Shown here: positions 1 to 8,934 of the stretch, one piece after another | Layout: each line of letters starts with the position of its first letter | How positions within the stretch are numbered: position 1 is the first letter of the stretch | Origin: Allobosea sp. | GTDB taxonomy: Bacteria; Pseudomonadota; Alphaproteobacteria; Rhizobiales; Beijerinckiaceae | NCBI RefSeq assembly: GCF_017308015.1 | Contig: NZ_JAFKFW010000015.1 | Coordinates: forward strand, 1-64,000 | Length of the DNA stretch: 64,000 nt | Direction of reading: 5' to 3' | Notes under the pieces: model-generated | What the model was told of the DNA's origin: nothing | The model's input: the letters and a program-made list of their open reading frames with translations, nothing else | Database searches by the model: none | Made by a program: the position numbers and the translations under genes

Positions 1-229
1 GAGTCTCGATCTCGACCATGCCTGGTCCGGCGCCTTCGGGCAGACCGAGGATGGCTTGCCCTTGATCGGGCGGGTGCCCGGCCATCCGCGCCTGCTCGCC
101 GCCTATGGCTATGGCGGCAACGGCATCACTTTCAGCTTCATGGCGTCCCGGCTGATCGGCGCGCTGGTGAGCGGGCGAGAAAAGCGCTGGTTCCGCCATT
201 TCGCGATCGACCGCCCGCGCCCTGGCTGA
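1..229 (+). CDS. FAD-dependent oxidoreductase, C-terminal end (partial)
   Basis: The window opens inside a reading frame that ends at TGA 227-229; about 75 residues are visible. They include W-S-G-A-F-G, then a D-G-L-P-L-I-G stretch and Y-G-Y-G-G-N-G-I, the usual C-terminal signature of DAO-family flavoenzymes (glycine or D-amino-acid oxidase relatives) that closes the FAD site. The substrate cannot be told from this fragment. The N-terminal Rossmann domain lies outside the window. The next gene starts 115 bases on, in the same direction. Confidence 0.75.
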   Translation, partial: SLDLDHAWSGAFGQTEDGLPLIGRVPGHPRLLAAYGYGGNGITFSFMASRLIGALVSGREKRWFRHFAIDRPRPG

Positions 230-238
230 GCGCCCGTC

Positions 239-254
239 ATTGCAACCATGCAAT
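239..254. promoter_or_regulatory. small inverted repeat upstream of the VOC gene
   Basis: ATTGCA-ACCA-TGCAAT is a perfect 6-bp inverted repeat 90 bases before the VOC start. It could be a regulator site or chance; no promoter elements are convincing around it. Confidence 0.25.
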
Positions 255-344
255 CGCAGTCTTGCCGGCCGGGTGGGCGACAAGATTGGGTGGAAGCACC
301 ATTTTAGGGTCGCGGCCGGCATGGCCGCCGCGAAAGGATTTGCC

Positions 345-1214
345 ATGGTCGTAACTGCCGAACGGACGGCCTCCGCCGCCACTCTCGAAGCCCACAAGGC
401 GCCCGTCTTCATCGGCGCAGTGACGCTCCGGGTTCACGATCTCCCGGCACTGACAGCCTATTACCGCGATGCGATCGGCCTGCGCCTGATCCGGCAGGAT
501 GCGGAGAGTGCCGAGCTCGGCGTCGGCGCGCAGGTACTGGTCCGACTGGTGGCGGGCGCGGTCCGGCCGACCTCTGCCGCCGGCCTGTTTCATCTCGCCA
601 TCCTGCTGCCGTCCAGGCGCGATCTCGCCAACTGGCTGAGGCATGCCGCCGTCAAGCGCATCTCGCTCGAAGGCGCCTCCGACCATCTCGTCAGCGAGGC
701 GCTCTATCTCTCCGACCCCGAAGGCAACGGCATCGAGATCTATCGCGACCGCGCGCGTGCCGAATGGCCGCGCAAGCCCGATGGCGGCATCGCCATGGCG
801 ACCGAGCGGCTCGATCTCGACAAGCTGCTGAGCGAGGCCGACGAGACTGCCTATGCCGGCATGCCGGAGAGCACGGGAATGGGCCACATCCATCTGCGCG
901 TCGGTGATACGCAGGCTGCGGAAGCCTTCTATCGCGATCTGCTCGGCTTCGACCTGATGGTGCACTATCCCGGCGCGAGCTTCCTCGCCAGCGGCGGCTA
1001 TCACCACCACATCGCCGGCAATATCTGGGGGAGCCGCGGGGCCGGGCTGCGCCAGCCGGGCGAGGCGGGGCTCGACCGTTTCGAGCTGATCGCGCGGGAC
1101 GAGGTCGATTTCGCGGCGATGCGCCAGCGCATCCTGGCGGCCGGCGGCAACGAGGCCGATGGCGAGCCGACGGTGACCGACCCCTGGAATAACCGGCTGG
1201 TTCTGGTGCGCTGA
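345..1214 (+). CDS. VOC (glyoxalase/extradiol dioxygenase) family protein, CatE-like
   Basis: A 289-residue protein with two vicinal-oxygen-chelate modules. The first opens with GAVTLRVHDLPALTAYY near residue 20 and has E-I-Y at its end. The second opens with MGHIHLRVGDTQAAEAFYRD near residue 180 and carries the H-H-H-I-A-G-N-W motif. H and E positions fit a metal site of the catechol-2,3-dioxygenase-like (CatE/YfiE) branch, which opens or isomerises small aromatic or keto compounds; the substrate is not predictable. ATG 345 is chosen because AAAGGA lies 6-7 bases before it. The frame stays open upstream to a TTG at 240, which lacks such a site. It seems to stand alone; the following genes run the other way. 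Confidence 0.8.
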   Translation: MVVTAERTASAATLEAHKAPVFIGAVTLRVHDLPALTAYYRDAIGLRLIRQDAESAELGVGAQVLVRLVAGAVRPTSAAGLFHLAILLPSRRDLANWLRHAAVKRISLEGASDHLVSEALYLSDPEGNGIEIYRDRARAEWPRKPDGGIAMATERLDLDKLLSEADETAYAGMPESTGMGHIHLRVGDTQAAEAFYRDLLGFDLMVHYPGASFLASGGYHHHIAGNIWGSRGAGLRQPGEAGLDRFELIARDEVDFAAMRQRILAAGGNEADGEPTVTDPWNNRLVLVR

Positions 1215-1221
1215 GACGCGC

Positions 1222-1674
1222 TCAGCGCGTCAGCAGATGCGAGCGGCGCGTCCCGCTCGTGTCGGGTTGAAAGCCGTTCGCTTCCCAGAAGGCGCTCGCG
1301 CGCGCATCGCCGGCGCGCAATGCCAGCTTGGGCGCCAGGTCCAGCCCCTGCTGGATCAGGGCAGCGGCCAGCATGCGGCCGACGCCGGCGCTGCGGTGCA
1401 GCGGCCGGACATAGACATGCCGGACGCGCAGGAGATCGGGCGCGGGATCGTAGGGATCGGGCGTCAGCGCCCCGATCCCGGCAAGTTCGCTTTCATGGAA
1501 GGCGGCGAAGGTGACGAAACGCTCGTCCCCGCCGCCGTAATGGCCGGCGAGCCATTCCTCGCGCAGCCCCTCGACGAAACGATAGCTTTCGGCGCTCGCC
1601 TCATGCCGCAGCGCCTCGAAATCGTCCGGCAGGCTCTCCGCCAGCCGGACGATCTGGATGGCCGTTGCGGTCAC
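1222..1674 (-). CDS. GNAT family N-acetyltransferase
   Basis: A 150-residue protein with the GNAT fold. The acetyl-CoA loop appears as R-x-A-G-V-G-R-M-L around residues 94-102, followed by the typical F-W-E-A-N-G-F-Q near the C-terminus. The acceptor is unknown. Its GTG start overlaps the cysK stop by four bases (GTGA), so it is probably translated from the cysK message. A link to O-acetylserine or cysteine metabolism is possible from position alone, but it lacks any sign of being serine acetyltransferase, which is a hexapeptide-repeat protein. Confidence 0.8.
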   Translation of the reverse strand: MTATAIQIVRLAESLPDDFEALRHEASAESYRFVEGLREEWLAGHYGGGDERFVTFAAFHESELAGIGALTPDPYDPAPDLLRVRHVYVRPLHRSAGVGRMLAAALIQQGLDLAPKLALRAGDARASAFWEANGFQPDTSGTRRSHLLTR

Positions 1675-2642
1675 AGACCCTCGAACAGGGCGCTGGAGAT
1701 ATAGCGCTCGGCAAAGGAGGGGATGATCACCACGATGGTCTTGCCGGCATTCTCGGGCCGCGCGCCGATTTCGAGTGCCGCCGCGACCGCAGCACCCGAC
1801 GAGATGCCGGCGGGGATGCCTTCGCTTTTGGCGAGCGCGCGCGCCGTCTCGAAGGCCGTCTGGTTACCGACGGTGACGACCTCGTCGATGACGCCGCGGT
1901 CGAGGATGCCCGGCACGAAACCGGCGCCGAGGCCCTGGATCTTGTGCGGGCCGGCCTGGCCGCCCGACAGCACGGGGGAATCCTCGGGCTCGACCGCGAC
2001 CATCTTCAGGCCGGGTTTGCGCGGCTTCAGCACCTGTCCGACACCGGTGATCGTGCCGCCGGTGCCGACGCCGGAGACGATGATGTCGACCCCGCCATCG
2101 GTATCGTTCCAGATCTCCTCGGCGGTCGTCTTGCGATGGATTTCGGGGTTATGCGGGTTCTCGAACTGCTGCGGGATGATCGCGCCCGGAATCTCGTTCT
2201 TGAGCTCCTCGGCCTTCGCGATGGCACCGCGCATGCCGCCGGGGCCGGGCGTCAGCACCAGTTCGGCGCCGAGCAGGAGCAGCATCTTGCGCCGCTCCAG
2301 CGACATCGTCTCCGGCATCACCAGGATCAGGCGATAGCCGCGCGCCGCGGCGACGAAAGCGAGCGCGATACCGGTATTGCCCGAGGTCGGCTCGATCAGC
2401 GTGCCGCCGGGCTTGAGCGCGCCGGAAGCCTCCAGCGCGTCGATCATGTTGACGCCGATGCGGTCCTTCACGCTCGAGATCGGATTGAAGAACTCGAGCT
2501 TGGCCAGGATCGTCGCCTTGACCCCGCGCTCGGCCGGCAAGCGGTTGAGCTTGACCAGCGGCGTATCGCCGATCGTGTCGGTGATCGAGTTGTAGACGCG
2601 TCCGCGTCCGGGTGCCTTCGTCGATTTCTGTGCTTCGGCCAT
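1671..2642 (-). CDS. cysK: cysteine synthase A (O-acetylserine sulfhydrylase)
   Basis: A 323-residue fold-type II PLP enzyme that makes cysteine from O-acetylserine and sulfide in the cytoplasm. Visible are the PLP lysine in N-P-I-S-S-V-K-D-R (Lys59), the substrate loop [11 protein letters not shown], the phosphate-binding G-V-G-T-G-G-T loop and S-S-G-A-A near the C-terminus. Length matches CysK rather than the shorter CysM. AGAGGAG sits 7 bases before the ATG. An Rrf2-type regulator lies directly upstream on the same strand, separated by an AT-rich promoter region, and a GNAT gene is translationally coupled downstream. Confidence 0.95.
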   Translation of the reverse strand: MAEAQKSTKAPGRGRVYNSITDTIGDTPLVKLNRLPAERGVKATILAKLEFFNPISSVKDRIGVNMIDALEASGALKPGGTLIEPTSGNTGIALAFVAAARGYRLILVMPETMSLERRKMLLLLGAELVLTPGPGGMRGAIAKAEELKNEIPGAIIPQQFENPHNPEIHRKTTAEEIWNDTDGGVDIIVSGVGTGGTITGVGQVLKPRKPGLKMVAVEPEDSPVLSGGQAGPHKIQGLGAGFVPGILDRGVIDEVVTVGNQTAFETARALAKSEGIPAGISSGAAVAAALEIGARPENAGKTIVVIIPSFAERYISSALFEGL

Positions 2643-2729
2643 GACATGACTCCTCTGGACGAGAGAATATTCGGCCCTGAGGTTAGATCAATTCACAAAA
2701 ATTGTCGAATAAAGAAATAAATCACACAA
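2643..2729 (-). promoter_or_regulatory. AT-rich cysK promoter region
   Basis: Read on the minus strand this short gap is far richer in A/T than its surroundings. It holds a plausible sigma-70 type promoter, TCGACA, 17 bases, TAACCT, ending about 40 bases before cysK. The element gives cysK its own promoter separate from the coaBC-dut-Rrf2 run, and is a natural target for the neighbouring Rrf2 protein. Base matches are only by eye. Confidence 0.45.
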
Positions 2730-3182
2730 TTAGATTGTGAAATCTGATTTCGTACCGGGTTCGCCGAAGACGGCTTGCGCTTGCGCGCGCCGGCACAACT
2801 CCTCGACGGTCACCATGTCGAGTCCGGCCAGGAAGGCGGCGGAGGCCTGTTCGACCTCCGGCCCGATGACCTCGTCGACAAGCCGCGACTGCGGCTCCGG
2901 GCCGAGCCCCTCCTCGATGGCCTCCTGCATCGCGGCACGCGCAATGTCGCCGGCCGTGATCTTGCGCCGTTCGCGGGCAAGTTCGTAGCCGCCGCGCGGG
3001 CCGCGCACGCCCTTGAGGATGCCGACGCGCACCAGCGTCTGCAGCAGGGTTTCGAGATGGCGCGGCGGCAGGGCGTGCCGGGCCGCGAGCAGCTTCGCAG
3101 CGACCGGCTGCGGCCTTGCATGCAATGCGATATCGACCACGGCGGCGATGGCGAGCAGGCTGCGACGCGAGAGCAGGATCAT
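2730..3182 (-). CDS. Rrf2 family transcriptional regulator (cluster-free, CymR-like)
   Basis: A 150-residue protein with an N-terminal winged helix: [11 protein letters not shown] is the recognition region and [11 protein letters not shown] is the Rrf2 wing motif. The iron-sulfur members (IscR, NsrR, RirA) carry three conserved cysteines near residues 92-106; here the only cysteine is near residue 132, so no [2Fe-2S] cluster is expected. Cluster-free Rrf2 proteins such as CymR sense cysteine synthesis, often with CysK as partner, and cysK lies next downstream. Control of cysK is therefore the likely job (inference). Its ATG overlaps the dut stop by four bases. Confidence 0.85.
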   Translation of the reverse strand: MILLSRRSLLAIAAVVDIALHARPQPVAAKLLAARHALPPRHLETLLQTLVRVGILKGVRGPRGGYELARERRKITAGDIARAAMQEAIEEGLGPEPQSRLVDEVIGPEVEQASAAFLAGLDMVTVEELCRRAQAQAVFGEPGTKSDFTI

Positions 3183-3658
3183 GATCCGCTTCCCATGCGT
3201 GTCCCGCCGCTGACGCCGGTCGAGCCGTAACCGCCGGCGCCGCGCGCGGTTTCGCTCAGCATGTCGACCTCCGAAAGCCGGGCATGGCTGACCGGCGCGA
3301 TGACGAGCTGAGCGATGCGATCGCCGCGCGTGACCGTGAAATCCTCGCTGCCATGGTTGATCAGCACGACCGAAACCTCGCCGCGATAATCGCTGTCGAC
3401 CGTGCCGGGTGCGTTGAGGACGGTGATGCCGTGGCGCAGCGCCAACCCGGAGCGTGGCCGTACCTGCCCTTCGAACCCTGCCGGCAATTGCATCGCGAGC
3501 CCGGTCGGAACGAGCGCGCGTGCGCCCGGGGCGAGTGTGACAGGCGTGGCAATAGCGGCGCGCAGGTCGAGCCCGGCCGCGCCTTCCGTCTCATAGGCCG
3601 GCAAGGGCAGGTCGGCGCCATGCGAGAGGCGCTGCAGCAGGACAGAGACCATCGTCAA
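3179..3658 (-). CDS. dut: dUTP diphosphatase (dUTPase)
   Basis: A 159-residue trimeric dUTPase that splits dUTP to dUMP and pyrophosphate, keeping uracil out of DNA and feeding thymidylate synthesis. All five motifs are readable: [30 protein letters not shown] and the glycine-rich C-terminal [10 protein letters not shown]. The frame can start with TTG at 3658, overlapping the coaBC stop by four bases, or with ATG at 3652; the coupled TTG is given here. The coaBC-dut pair is widely conserved in bacteria. Confidence 0.95.
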   Translation of the reverse strand: MTMVSVLLQRLSHGADLPLPAYETEGAAGLDLRAAIATPVTLAPGARALVPTGLAMQLPAGFEGQVRPRSGLALRHGITVLNAPGTVDSDYRGEVSVVLINHGSEDFTVTRGDRIAQLVIAPVSHARLSEVDMLSETARGAGGYGSTGVSGGTRMGSGS

Positions 3659-4929
3659 TCCGCCTGCCGGGCCGGTTTCAGCCCGGCGATATGGGTGATC
3701 AGGCGTGCGGCGACCTCGCTCTTCGGCAGGGTCGGCCAGGTCTCGACGCCCGTCGCTGTGACGAGATGCACGGTATTGGCGTCGCCGCCCATCACGCCGG
3801 TGCCACCGACATCGTTCGCAACGATCAGGTCGCAGCCCTTTCTGGCGAGCTTGACGCGGGCATAATCGATCACGTTCTGCGTCTCGGCAGCGAAGCCGAT
3901 GACCAATGGGGGACGCCCGTTCTGGCGATGCGCGACGGTGGCGAGGATGTCGGGATTCTCGACCAGCGAGAGCGGCGGCAATGCGTTGCCGTCCTTCTTC
4001 AGCTTGTCAGAGGCCGCGTCGGCGACGCGCCAGTCGGCCACGGCGGCGGCGAAGATCGCGATATCGGCCGGGAGCGCGGTCTCGACGGCGGCCAGCATCT
4101 CGCGCGCCGATTCGACATGGATGGTCTCGACGCCGGCCGGGTCGGGCAGATTCACGGGCCCGCTGACCAAGGTCACCCGCGCACCGGCAGCCGCCGCAGC
4201 CGCGGCAATGGCGTGACCCTGCTTCCCGGAGGAGCGGTTGGCGATGTAGCGCACGGGGTCGATCGGCTCATGCGTCGGGCCGGAGGTGATCAGCACATGC
4301 TGGCCGGCAAGTGCACCGGTCGCGTGTTCGCCGCCCGGCAATCGGCCGAGGAAGCCGATGGCGCGCTGGGCATTGGGCTTCTCGCCGGCCAGCGCCAGCT
4401 CGATCGCGGCGAGGATTTCCGGCGGCTCGGCCATGCGGCCCGGCCCGCTCTCGCCGCGCTCGGCCATCGCACCGACATTGGGGCCGACGACCAGAATGCC
4501 GTCCTTTTCGAGCTGCGCCATGTTCCGGCGTGTCGCCGGATGCTGCCACATGCGCGGATTCATCGCGGGCGCGATCAGCACGCGCTTGTCGGTGGCGAGC
4601 AGGGCGGTCGAGGCGAGATCGTCGGCGTGCCCGTTAGCCATCTTGGCGATCAGGTCGGCGGTCGCAGGCGCGACGACGACGAGATCGGTCGAGCGCGAGA
4701 GCTGGATATGGCCGATATCGGCTTCGTCTGTCAGCGAGAAAAGGTCGGTGAAGCAGCGCTCGCCAGCCAGCGATGAGACGGTGAGCGGCGTCACGAACTG
4801 CTCGCCCGCCTTGGTGACGATGCAGCGCGAGGCGATGCCGCGATCCTTCAATCGCCGGATCACCTCCAGCATCTTGTAGGCGGCGATGCCGCCGCCGATG
4901 ATCAGGAGAACGGAGCGGGAAGCGGACAA
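3655..4929 (-). CDS. coaBC: bifunctional phosphopantothenoylcysteine decarboxylase / phosphopantothenate-cysteine ligase
   Basis: A 424-residue fusion enzyme of coenzyme A synthesis. The N-terminal CoaC half (about residues 1-180) is the FMN-dependent decarboxylase, with G-G-G-I-A-A-Y-K at the start, a histidine in I-G-H-I-Q-L and A-P-A-M-N-P-R-M-W. The C-terminal CoaB half (from about 205) has [13 protein letters not shown] and N-R-S-S-G-K-Q-G, and a K-L-K-K loop that binds the acyl phosphate. The start is TTG, supported by GAGGAG five bases before it; no nearby ATG fits the family N-terminus. First gene of the coaBC-dut-Rrf2 coupled run. Confidence 0.95.
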   Translation of the reverse strand: MSASRSVLLIIGGGIAAYKMLEVIRRLKDRGIASRCIVTKAGEQFVTPLTVSSLAGERCFTDLFSLTDEADIGHIQLSRSTDLVVVAPATADLIAKMANGHADDLASTALLATDKRVLIAPAMNPRMWQHPATRRNMAQLEKDGILVVGPNVGAMAERGESGPGRMAEPPEILAAIELALAGEKPNAQRAIGFLGRLPGGEHATGALAGQHVLITSGPTHEPIDPVRYIANRSSGKQGHAIAAAAAAAGARVTLVSGPVNLPDPAGVETIHVESAREMLAAVETALPADIAIFAAAVADWRVADAASDKLKKDGNALPPLSLVENPDILATVAHRQNGRPPLVIGFAAETQNVIDYARVKLARKGCDLIVANDVGGTGVMGGDANTVHLVTATGVETWPTLPKSEVAARLITHIAGLKPARQAD

Positions 4930-4980
4930 GACGGCTCCTCGGGCAGCGCGATGGCGGACTGACCGTTACCTAGCATCCGC

Positions 4981-5006
4981 CGCGCCGCGCTGTCATGCGC
5001 GGCGCG
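4981..5006 (-). terminator. perfect GC hairpin after the Lrp gene
   Basis: Arms CGCGCCGCGC and GCGCGGCGCG pair over 10 bp around the loop TGTCAT. It lies 14 bases past the Lrp/AsnC stop codon on the minus strand, before coaBC. No T-run follows, so it is a weak intrinsic terminator at best, or an mRNA-stabilising end. Confidence 0.5.
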
Positions 5007-5020
5007 ATTCGCTGTCTTCC

Positions 5021-5488
5021 TCAGGTGCGGGGCAGATCCGGCACCTTGTAGGCCGTCGTTGCCTTGATCCGCTCCATCGCAAAGCGCGAGGTCACGTTCT
5101 TGAGTGGGATGGTCTCGATCAGCTTCTTGTAGAAGCCGTCATAGGCGGCCATGTCGGCGACGACGACCCGCAGCATGTAGTCGACGTCGCCGGCCATCCT
5201 GTAGAATTCCATCACCTCCGGCATGGCGGCGACCATCTGCGCGAATTTTTCCAGCCACGGGCCGGAATGGTCCGCGGTCTCGATCTGGACGAAGACGGTG
5301 AGGCCGAGCCCGATCTTTTCGGGCGCGACCAGGGCGACCCTCTTCAAGATCACTCCGGCCTGTTCGAGCTTCTGGATACGCTTCCAGCACGGAGTCTGCG
5401 AGAGCCCGACTCGGTCGGCCAGTTCCGCGATCGAGATGTTCGCGTCCGCCTGAAGCACGGTCAGAATCTTGCGGTCGATGGCGTCCAT
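5021..5488 (-). CDS. Lrp/AsnC family transcriptional regulator
   Basis: A 155-residue regulator with the usual order: an N-terminal AsnC helix-turn-helix (D-A-I-D-R-K-I-L-x-x-L-Q-A-D, then S-I-A-E-L-A-D-R-V-G-L-S-Q-T-P-C-W-K-R-I) and a C-terminal RAM effector domain with G-D-V-D-Y-M-L-R-V-V. Such proteins sense amino acids and form octamers. The upstream DNA (5515-5615) is strikingly AT-rich with short palindromes, consistent with an autoregulated control region. The target is unknown; divergent dsbD is a possible partner. Confidence 0.92.
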   Translation of the reverse strand: MDAIDRKILTVLQADANISIAELADRVGLSQTPCWKRIQKLEQAGVILKRVALVAPEKIGLGLTVFVQIETADHSGPWLEKFAQMVAAMPEVMEFYRMAGDVDYMLRVVVADMAAYDGFYKKLIETIPLKNVTSRFAMERIKATTAYKVPDLPRT

Positions 5489-5969
5489 TCTCTCAAGCTC
5501 GCTGTCGGGAAAAATGTTGTCGGCCTACTTTGCAGAAAAGAGATAAATCATCTTTTTTGCGACAATTCTTGGCTATCAAATAGAAAAACCTTTTATGGAA
5601 TGTCAATGAGGTTGTGTTCGAGCCTGCTCGCGAAAGGGATTTGAACGATGGGCGCCGTCGGTTCCTCATCGCCGGGCTGATCCTCGCGGTGGCCATGCTC
5701 GTCGCCGGCGCGGCCCATGCGCGGAGCGTCGTCGCGGAGGCCGGGATCGTGCGTGCGGTTCGCGCGGGCTCCGGCACCGATACCGTCCGGGCGGCACAGC
5801 GATCTGACTGAACGGTCGCCTGTTTCATCAGCGGCGACATCATGGCACGCTGCCTCCCGGTCAGGGATTGCCCAGAATGCCCGTGACCTCCCGCCTCACT
5901 GCCTTGTCATTGGCGGGCGAGGACGGATTGAGGCATGGGGTCCGGATGATCAGGAATGGCGACGGCATC
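5489..5969. other. long divergent intergenic region (lrp / dsbD)
   Basis: About 480 bases. The first 120 (5500-5615) are AT-rich with the short palindrome AGAT-AAATC-ATCT and look like the Lrp control region. The remainder is GC-rich again, contains the doubtful small reading frame 5614-5811 and extends to the dsbD start. I see no riboswitch or repeat. Confidence 0.5.
5614..5811 (+). CDS. possible small secreted or membrane-anchored protein (doubtful)
   Basis: A 65-codon frame with a GTG start. Residues 14-37 read as arginines followed by a hydrophobic run ending in A-H-A-R, a plausible signal peptide with an Ala-x-Ala type cleavage site. That would leave a secreted peptide of about 28 residues. 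GAGG precedes the GTG at short spacing. I recognise no family. It could be a real small gene or a chance frame in GC-rich DNA; the hydrophobic run is the only argument for it. Confidence 0.3.
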   Translation: MFEPARERDLNDGRRRFLIAGLILAVAMLVAGAAHARSVVAEAGIVRAVRAGSGTDTVRAAQRSD

Positions 5970-8135
5970 ATGCGGCGATATCTAGGCAAGCGGTCCCTGC
6001 GGGGGGCGATGCTGGCGTTCGGGCTGGTCGTGCCCGGTTTCGCGCTTGCCGCCGAATCCGCGCCCGTCACTTCGCCGCGCGTGACTGCGACCCTGCTGTC
6101 GAGCCGCGATGCGGTCGCGCCGGGCGAGCGCTTCAAGGTCGCGCTCGTTCAGAAGCTCGCTCCGCACTGGCATACCTATTGGCTCAACCCCGGCGATTCC
6201 GGCGAGCCGACCCAGATCAACTGGAATCTGCCGGCCGGCGCGACCGCAGGCGAGATTCAGTGGCCGGCGCCCAAGGCGATCCGCGTCGAGCCCCTGGTCA
6301 ATTTCGGCTTCGAGGGCACGGTGCTGCTGCCGATCGAGATCACCGTTCCGGCCGATGCCAGGCACGGCGAGAGCTTTGCGCTGAAGGCGGAAGCGACCTG
6401 GCTGGTTTGCGAGAAAATCTGCATTCCCGAGGAGGGCTCCTTCTCGCTCGAGCTGCCGATCCAAGCCGCGAGCGCAGTCGATCCGGCCGCCGAGACGCGG
6501 ATCGACGCTTCCGTTGCGGCGTTGCCCAAGCCGGCTTCCTTCCGCGGCAAGCTTCGCGGCGAGGCCGGCAAGCTCGTTCTCGATCTGCCCGGCCTGCCGG
6601 CCGGCGCCGCCGATCCGCACTTCTTCCCGGTTTCAGACATGCTGATCGAGCATGCGGCCGATCAGCCCTTCGCAGCCGACGGCAAGCCTGCTCTGACACT
6701 GACCCGTTCCAGTGCCTTCAAGCTGGCGAAGCCCGAGATCTCCGGTGTCCTGACCTTCACCGAGGCGGGTGCGCCGAGAGCCGTCACGCTGCTTGCCGAT
6801 GCCGATCCCGCCCTGATGGCGGCTGACGGGACGGCCGCGCCTGAAGCCAGCCCGGCCGTGGTGCGAATTCCGATGCCCGCCGAGGGCGCGGATCTCACGC
6901 TCTGGGCGGCGCTCGCCTTCGCCTTTGCTGGCGGCCTGATTCTCAACCTGATGCCTTGCGTCCTGCCGGTGCTGTTCATCAAGGCGCTCGGCTTTGCGCA
7001 GCTCGCGCATCGCAGCCGCTCCGAGGTCCGCGAGCAAGGCCTGCTCTTCCTTGGCGGCGTGCTCGTGACTTTCATGGTGCTGGCCGGCGCGGTGATCGCG
7101 CTGGGCAGCTTGGGCAGCAGCGTCGGCTGGGGTTTTCAGCTCCAGTCCCCGCCGCTCGTCATCGCGCTTGCTGTGGTGATGGTCCTGATCGGCCTCAACC
7201 TGCTCGGTGCCTTCGAGATCGGCATCTCCGTGACCGGCCTCGGCGATGGCCTCGCCAGCCGGGGCGGGCGTTCCGGCGCCTTCATGACCGGCGTGCTCGC
7301 GGTCGTCGTCGCCACGCCCTGCACCGCGCCCTTCATGGGCGCGGCGATGGGGTATGCGGTCACGCAACCGCCGGCCGTCGCCCTGTCCGTCTTCATGGCT
7401 CTGGCGCTGGGCTTCGCCTTGCCGGTGGTCGCGCTCTCCTTCGCGCCCGGCCTCCTGCGCCTGCTGCCGAAGCCCGGCCGCTGGATGCTGGTGCTGAAAC
7501 AGGCCTTCGCCTTCCCGATGTTCGCGACCGCGATCTGGCTGATCTGGGTCGCCGCGGTGCAGAGCGGCCCGCAGGGCGTGCTCGCGGCGCTGGTCGCGGT
7601 GCTCGCGGCCGGTTTCGCCGTCTGGCTCGTCGGCGTGACGCGCGGGTCGCTCGCACGCCGTGCCTTTGGTTCGGTGCTCGCGGCGCTGGTCGTGCTCGGT
7701 GCCGGGTGGTTCACGCTGCAGAATGCGGTTCCCGGCGCGGCCACCGAGGCACGGGCCGGCGATATCGAGGCCTGGTCGCCCGAGCGGGTCGCAGCCTTGC
7801 AGGCGCAGGGCAAGCCGGTCTTCGTCAATTTCACTGCGGCCTGGTGCATCACCTGCATCGCCAACGAGCGCGTCGCGCTCTCGCGGCAGGAGGTGAAGGA
7901 TGCCTTCGCCAAGCTCGGCGTCGTTTATCTGAAGGCGGACTGGACCAATCGTGACGGCCGCATCGCCAGGGCTCTGGCCGAGCAGGGCCGCGCCGGCGTG
8001 CCGCTCTATCTGTTCTATCCCGCCCGCAAGGAGGCGCAGGCCGAAATCCTGCCGCAGCTTCTGACCGTGGATACATTGATAGAAGCGGCCGAGCGCGCGG
8101 CTGGCCGCAATGCGAAGACGGCGGCGCTGCCGTAG
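5970..8135 (+). CDS. DsbD/ScsB-like thiol:disulfide interchange protein
   Basis: About 721 residues. A signal peptide (R-R-Y-L-G-K-R followed by a hydrophobic run ending A-L-A-A-E) leads into a periplasmic DsbC-like domain with C-E-K-I-C near residue 147. Next is a membrane domain of about eight helices with two cysteine-centred motifs, N-L-M-P-C-V-L-P-V (near 328) and V-A-T-P-C-T-A-P-F (near 448). A C-terminal periplasmic thioredoxin domain carries W-C-I-T-C near residue 625. This passes electrons from cytoplasmic thioredoxin to the periplasm; the domain order matches ScsB-type proteins. The frame is open upstream to 5868; ATG 5970 is preferred because it puts the signal peptide at the N-terminus. 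The thioredoxin-like gene 29 bases downstream is the likely partner. Confidence 0.88.
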   Translation: MRRYLGKRSLRGAMLAFGLVVPGFALAAESAPVTSPRVTATLLSSRDAVAPGERFKVALVQKLAPHWHTYWLNPGDSGEPTQINWNLPAGATAGEIQWPAPKAIRVEPLVNFGFEGTVLLPIEITVPADARHGESFALKAEATWLVCEKICIPEEGSFSLELPIQAASAVDPAAETRIDASVAALPKPASFRGKLRGEAGKLVLDLPGLPAGAADPHFFPVSDMLIEHAADQPFAADGKPALTLTRSSAFKLAKPEISGVLTFTEAGAPRAVTLLADADPALMAADGTAAPEASPAVVRIPMPAEGADLTLWAALAFAFAGGLILNLMPCVLPVLFIKALGFAQLAHRSRSEVREQGLLFLGGVLVTFMVLAGAVIALGSLGSSVGWGFQLQSPPLVIALAVVMVLIGLNLLGAFEIGISVTGLGDGLASRGGRSGAFMTGVLAVVVATPCTAPFMGAAMGYAVTQPPAVALSVFMALALGFALPVVALSFAPGLLRLLPKPGRWMLVLKQAFAFPMFATAIWLIWVAAVQSGPQGVLAALVAVLAAGFAVWLVGVTRGSLARRAFGSVLAALVVLGAGWFTLQNAVPGAATEARAGDIEAWSPERVAALQAQGKPVFVNFTAAWCITCIANERVALSRQEVKDAFAKLGVVYLKADWTNRDGRIARALAEQGRAGVPLYLFYPARKEAQAEILPQLLTVDTLIEAAERAAGRNAKTAALP

Positions 8136-8164
8136 GTTTTCGACTTCGACCAAGGGAGACAGAC

Positions 8165-8800
8165 ATGCAAAGCCTGACCAGACAGACTTTCATCGCCGGC
8201 CTCACCCTCGCGGCCCTCGCCTTCCCGGCTGCCGCCTTCGCGCAAGGCGTGGCCAAGGTCGGCGCGCCCGCCCCCGCCTTCCAGGCGACCGATGTCGAGG
8301 GCAAGACGCGCAGCCTCTCCGAATTCGCCGGCAAGACGGTGATCCTCGAATGGACCAACCATGACTGCCCCTACGTCCGGAAGCACTACAACAGCGCGAC
8401 CATGCAGAATCTGCAGAAGGACATGGCGAAGGAAGGCGTGGTCTGGCTTTCGGTGATCTCCTCGCCGCAGGGCGAGCAGGGGCATGTCGACGCTGCCAAG
8501 GCGAAGGAGTTGACGGTCCAGCGCAATGCCGCGCCGGCCGGCATCCTGCTGGACCCGAATAGCAAGATGGCACGGGCCTATGGCGCGCAGACCACGCCGC
8601 ATATGTACATCGTCGATCCCAAGGGCACGCTCGTCTATATGGGTGCGATCGACGACAGGCCGACCTCGGCTGCATCGAGCCTCGATGGTGCGAAGAGCTA
8701 TGTCCGCCAGGCCGTCGCCGAGCTCAAGGCCGGCAAGCCGGTCTCGGAAGCCAGCACCAAGGCCTATGGCTGCGTCGTGAAATACGCGCCGCAGAGTTGA
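8165..8800 (+). CDS. periplasmic thioredoxin-like (redoxin/AhpC-TSA) protein
   Basis: A 211-residue exported protein with a signal peptide ending near A-A-A-F-A-Q (residue 27) and a redoxin domain. The redox site is N-H-D-C-P-Y-V-R-K-H near residue 68. It has one cysteine there instead of CxxC, resembling the peroxiredoxin-like DCPYxxKHY family. A second cysteine lies near the C-terminus (Y-G-C-V-V-K). It follows the DsbD/ScsB-like gene by 29 bases, with AAGGGAGA before its ATG, so its oxidised form is probably recycled by that exporter (inference). Substrate proteins or peroxides are unknown. Confidence 0.85.
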   Translation: MQSLTRQTFIAGLTLAALAFPAAAFAQGVAKVGAPAPAFQATDVEGKTRSLSEFAGKTVILEWTNHDCPYVRKHYNSATMQNLQKDMAKEGVVWLSVISSPQGEQGHVDAAKAKELTVQRNAAPAGILLDPNSKMARAYGAQTTPHMYIVDPKGTLVYMGAIDDRPTSAASSLDGAKSYVRQAVAELKAGKPVSEASTKAYGCVVKYAPQS

Positions 8801-8810
8801 TCGTCTTCAG

Positions 8811-8918
8811 CCGTCATGCTCGGGGCTTGACCCGAGCATCTCATGCCAACAGAGGCTCCCGAGCCTCTTCCTGCCGCAGGTTCTCGGGTCTGCGCTGCGC
8901 TTCGCCCGGGAATGACGG
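8811..8918. repeat. palindromic intergenic repeat, copy 1
   Basis: Begins CCGTCATGCTCGGG, then GCTTGACCCGAGCATCTC, and ends with a CCCGGGAATGACGG arm, so the ends are inverted (CCGTCAT / ATGACGG) and each half also folds on itself. The same pattern recurs at 35648 and 39895. It fills the whole gap between the convergent thioredoxin-like and lpoA genes. Confidence 0.85.
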
Positions 8919-8934
8919 TGTTCCGTCGGCTCGC

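Noticed and set aside
6633-8153. 506-codon minus-strand frame opposite dsbD
   Set aside because: Charged low-complexity translation with no domain; the plus strand encodes an obvious membrane protein.
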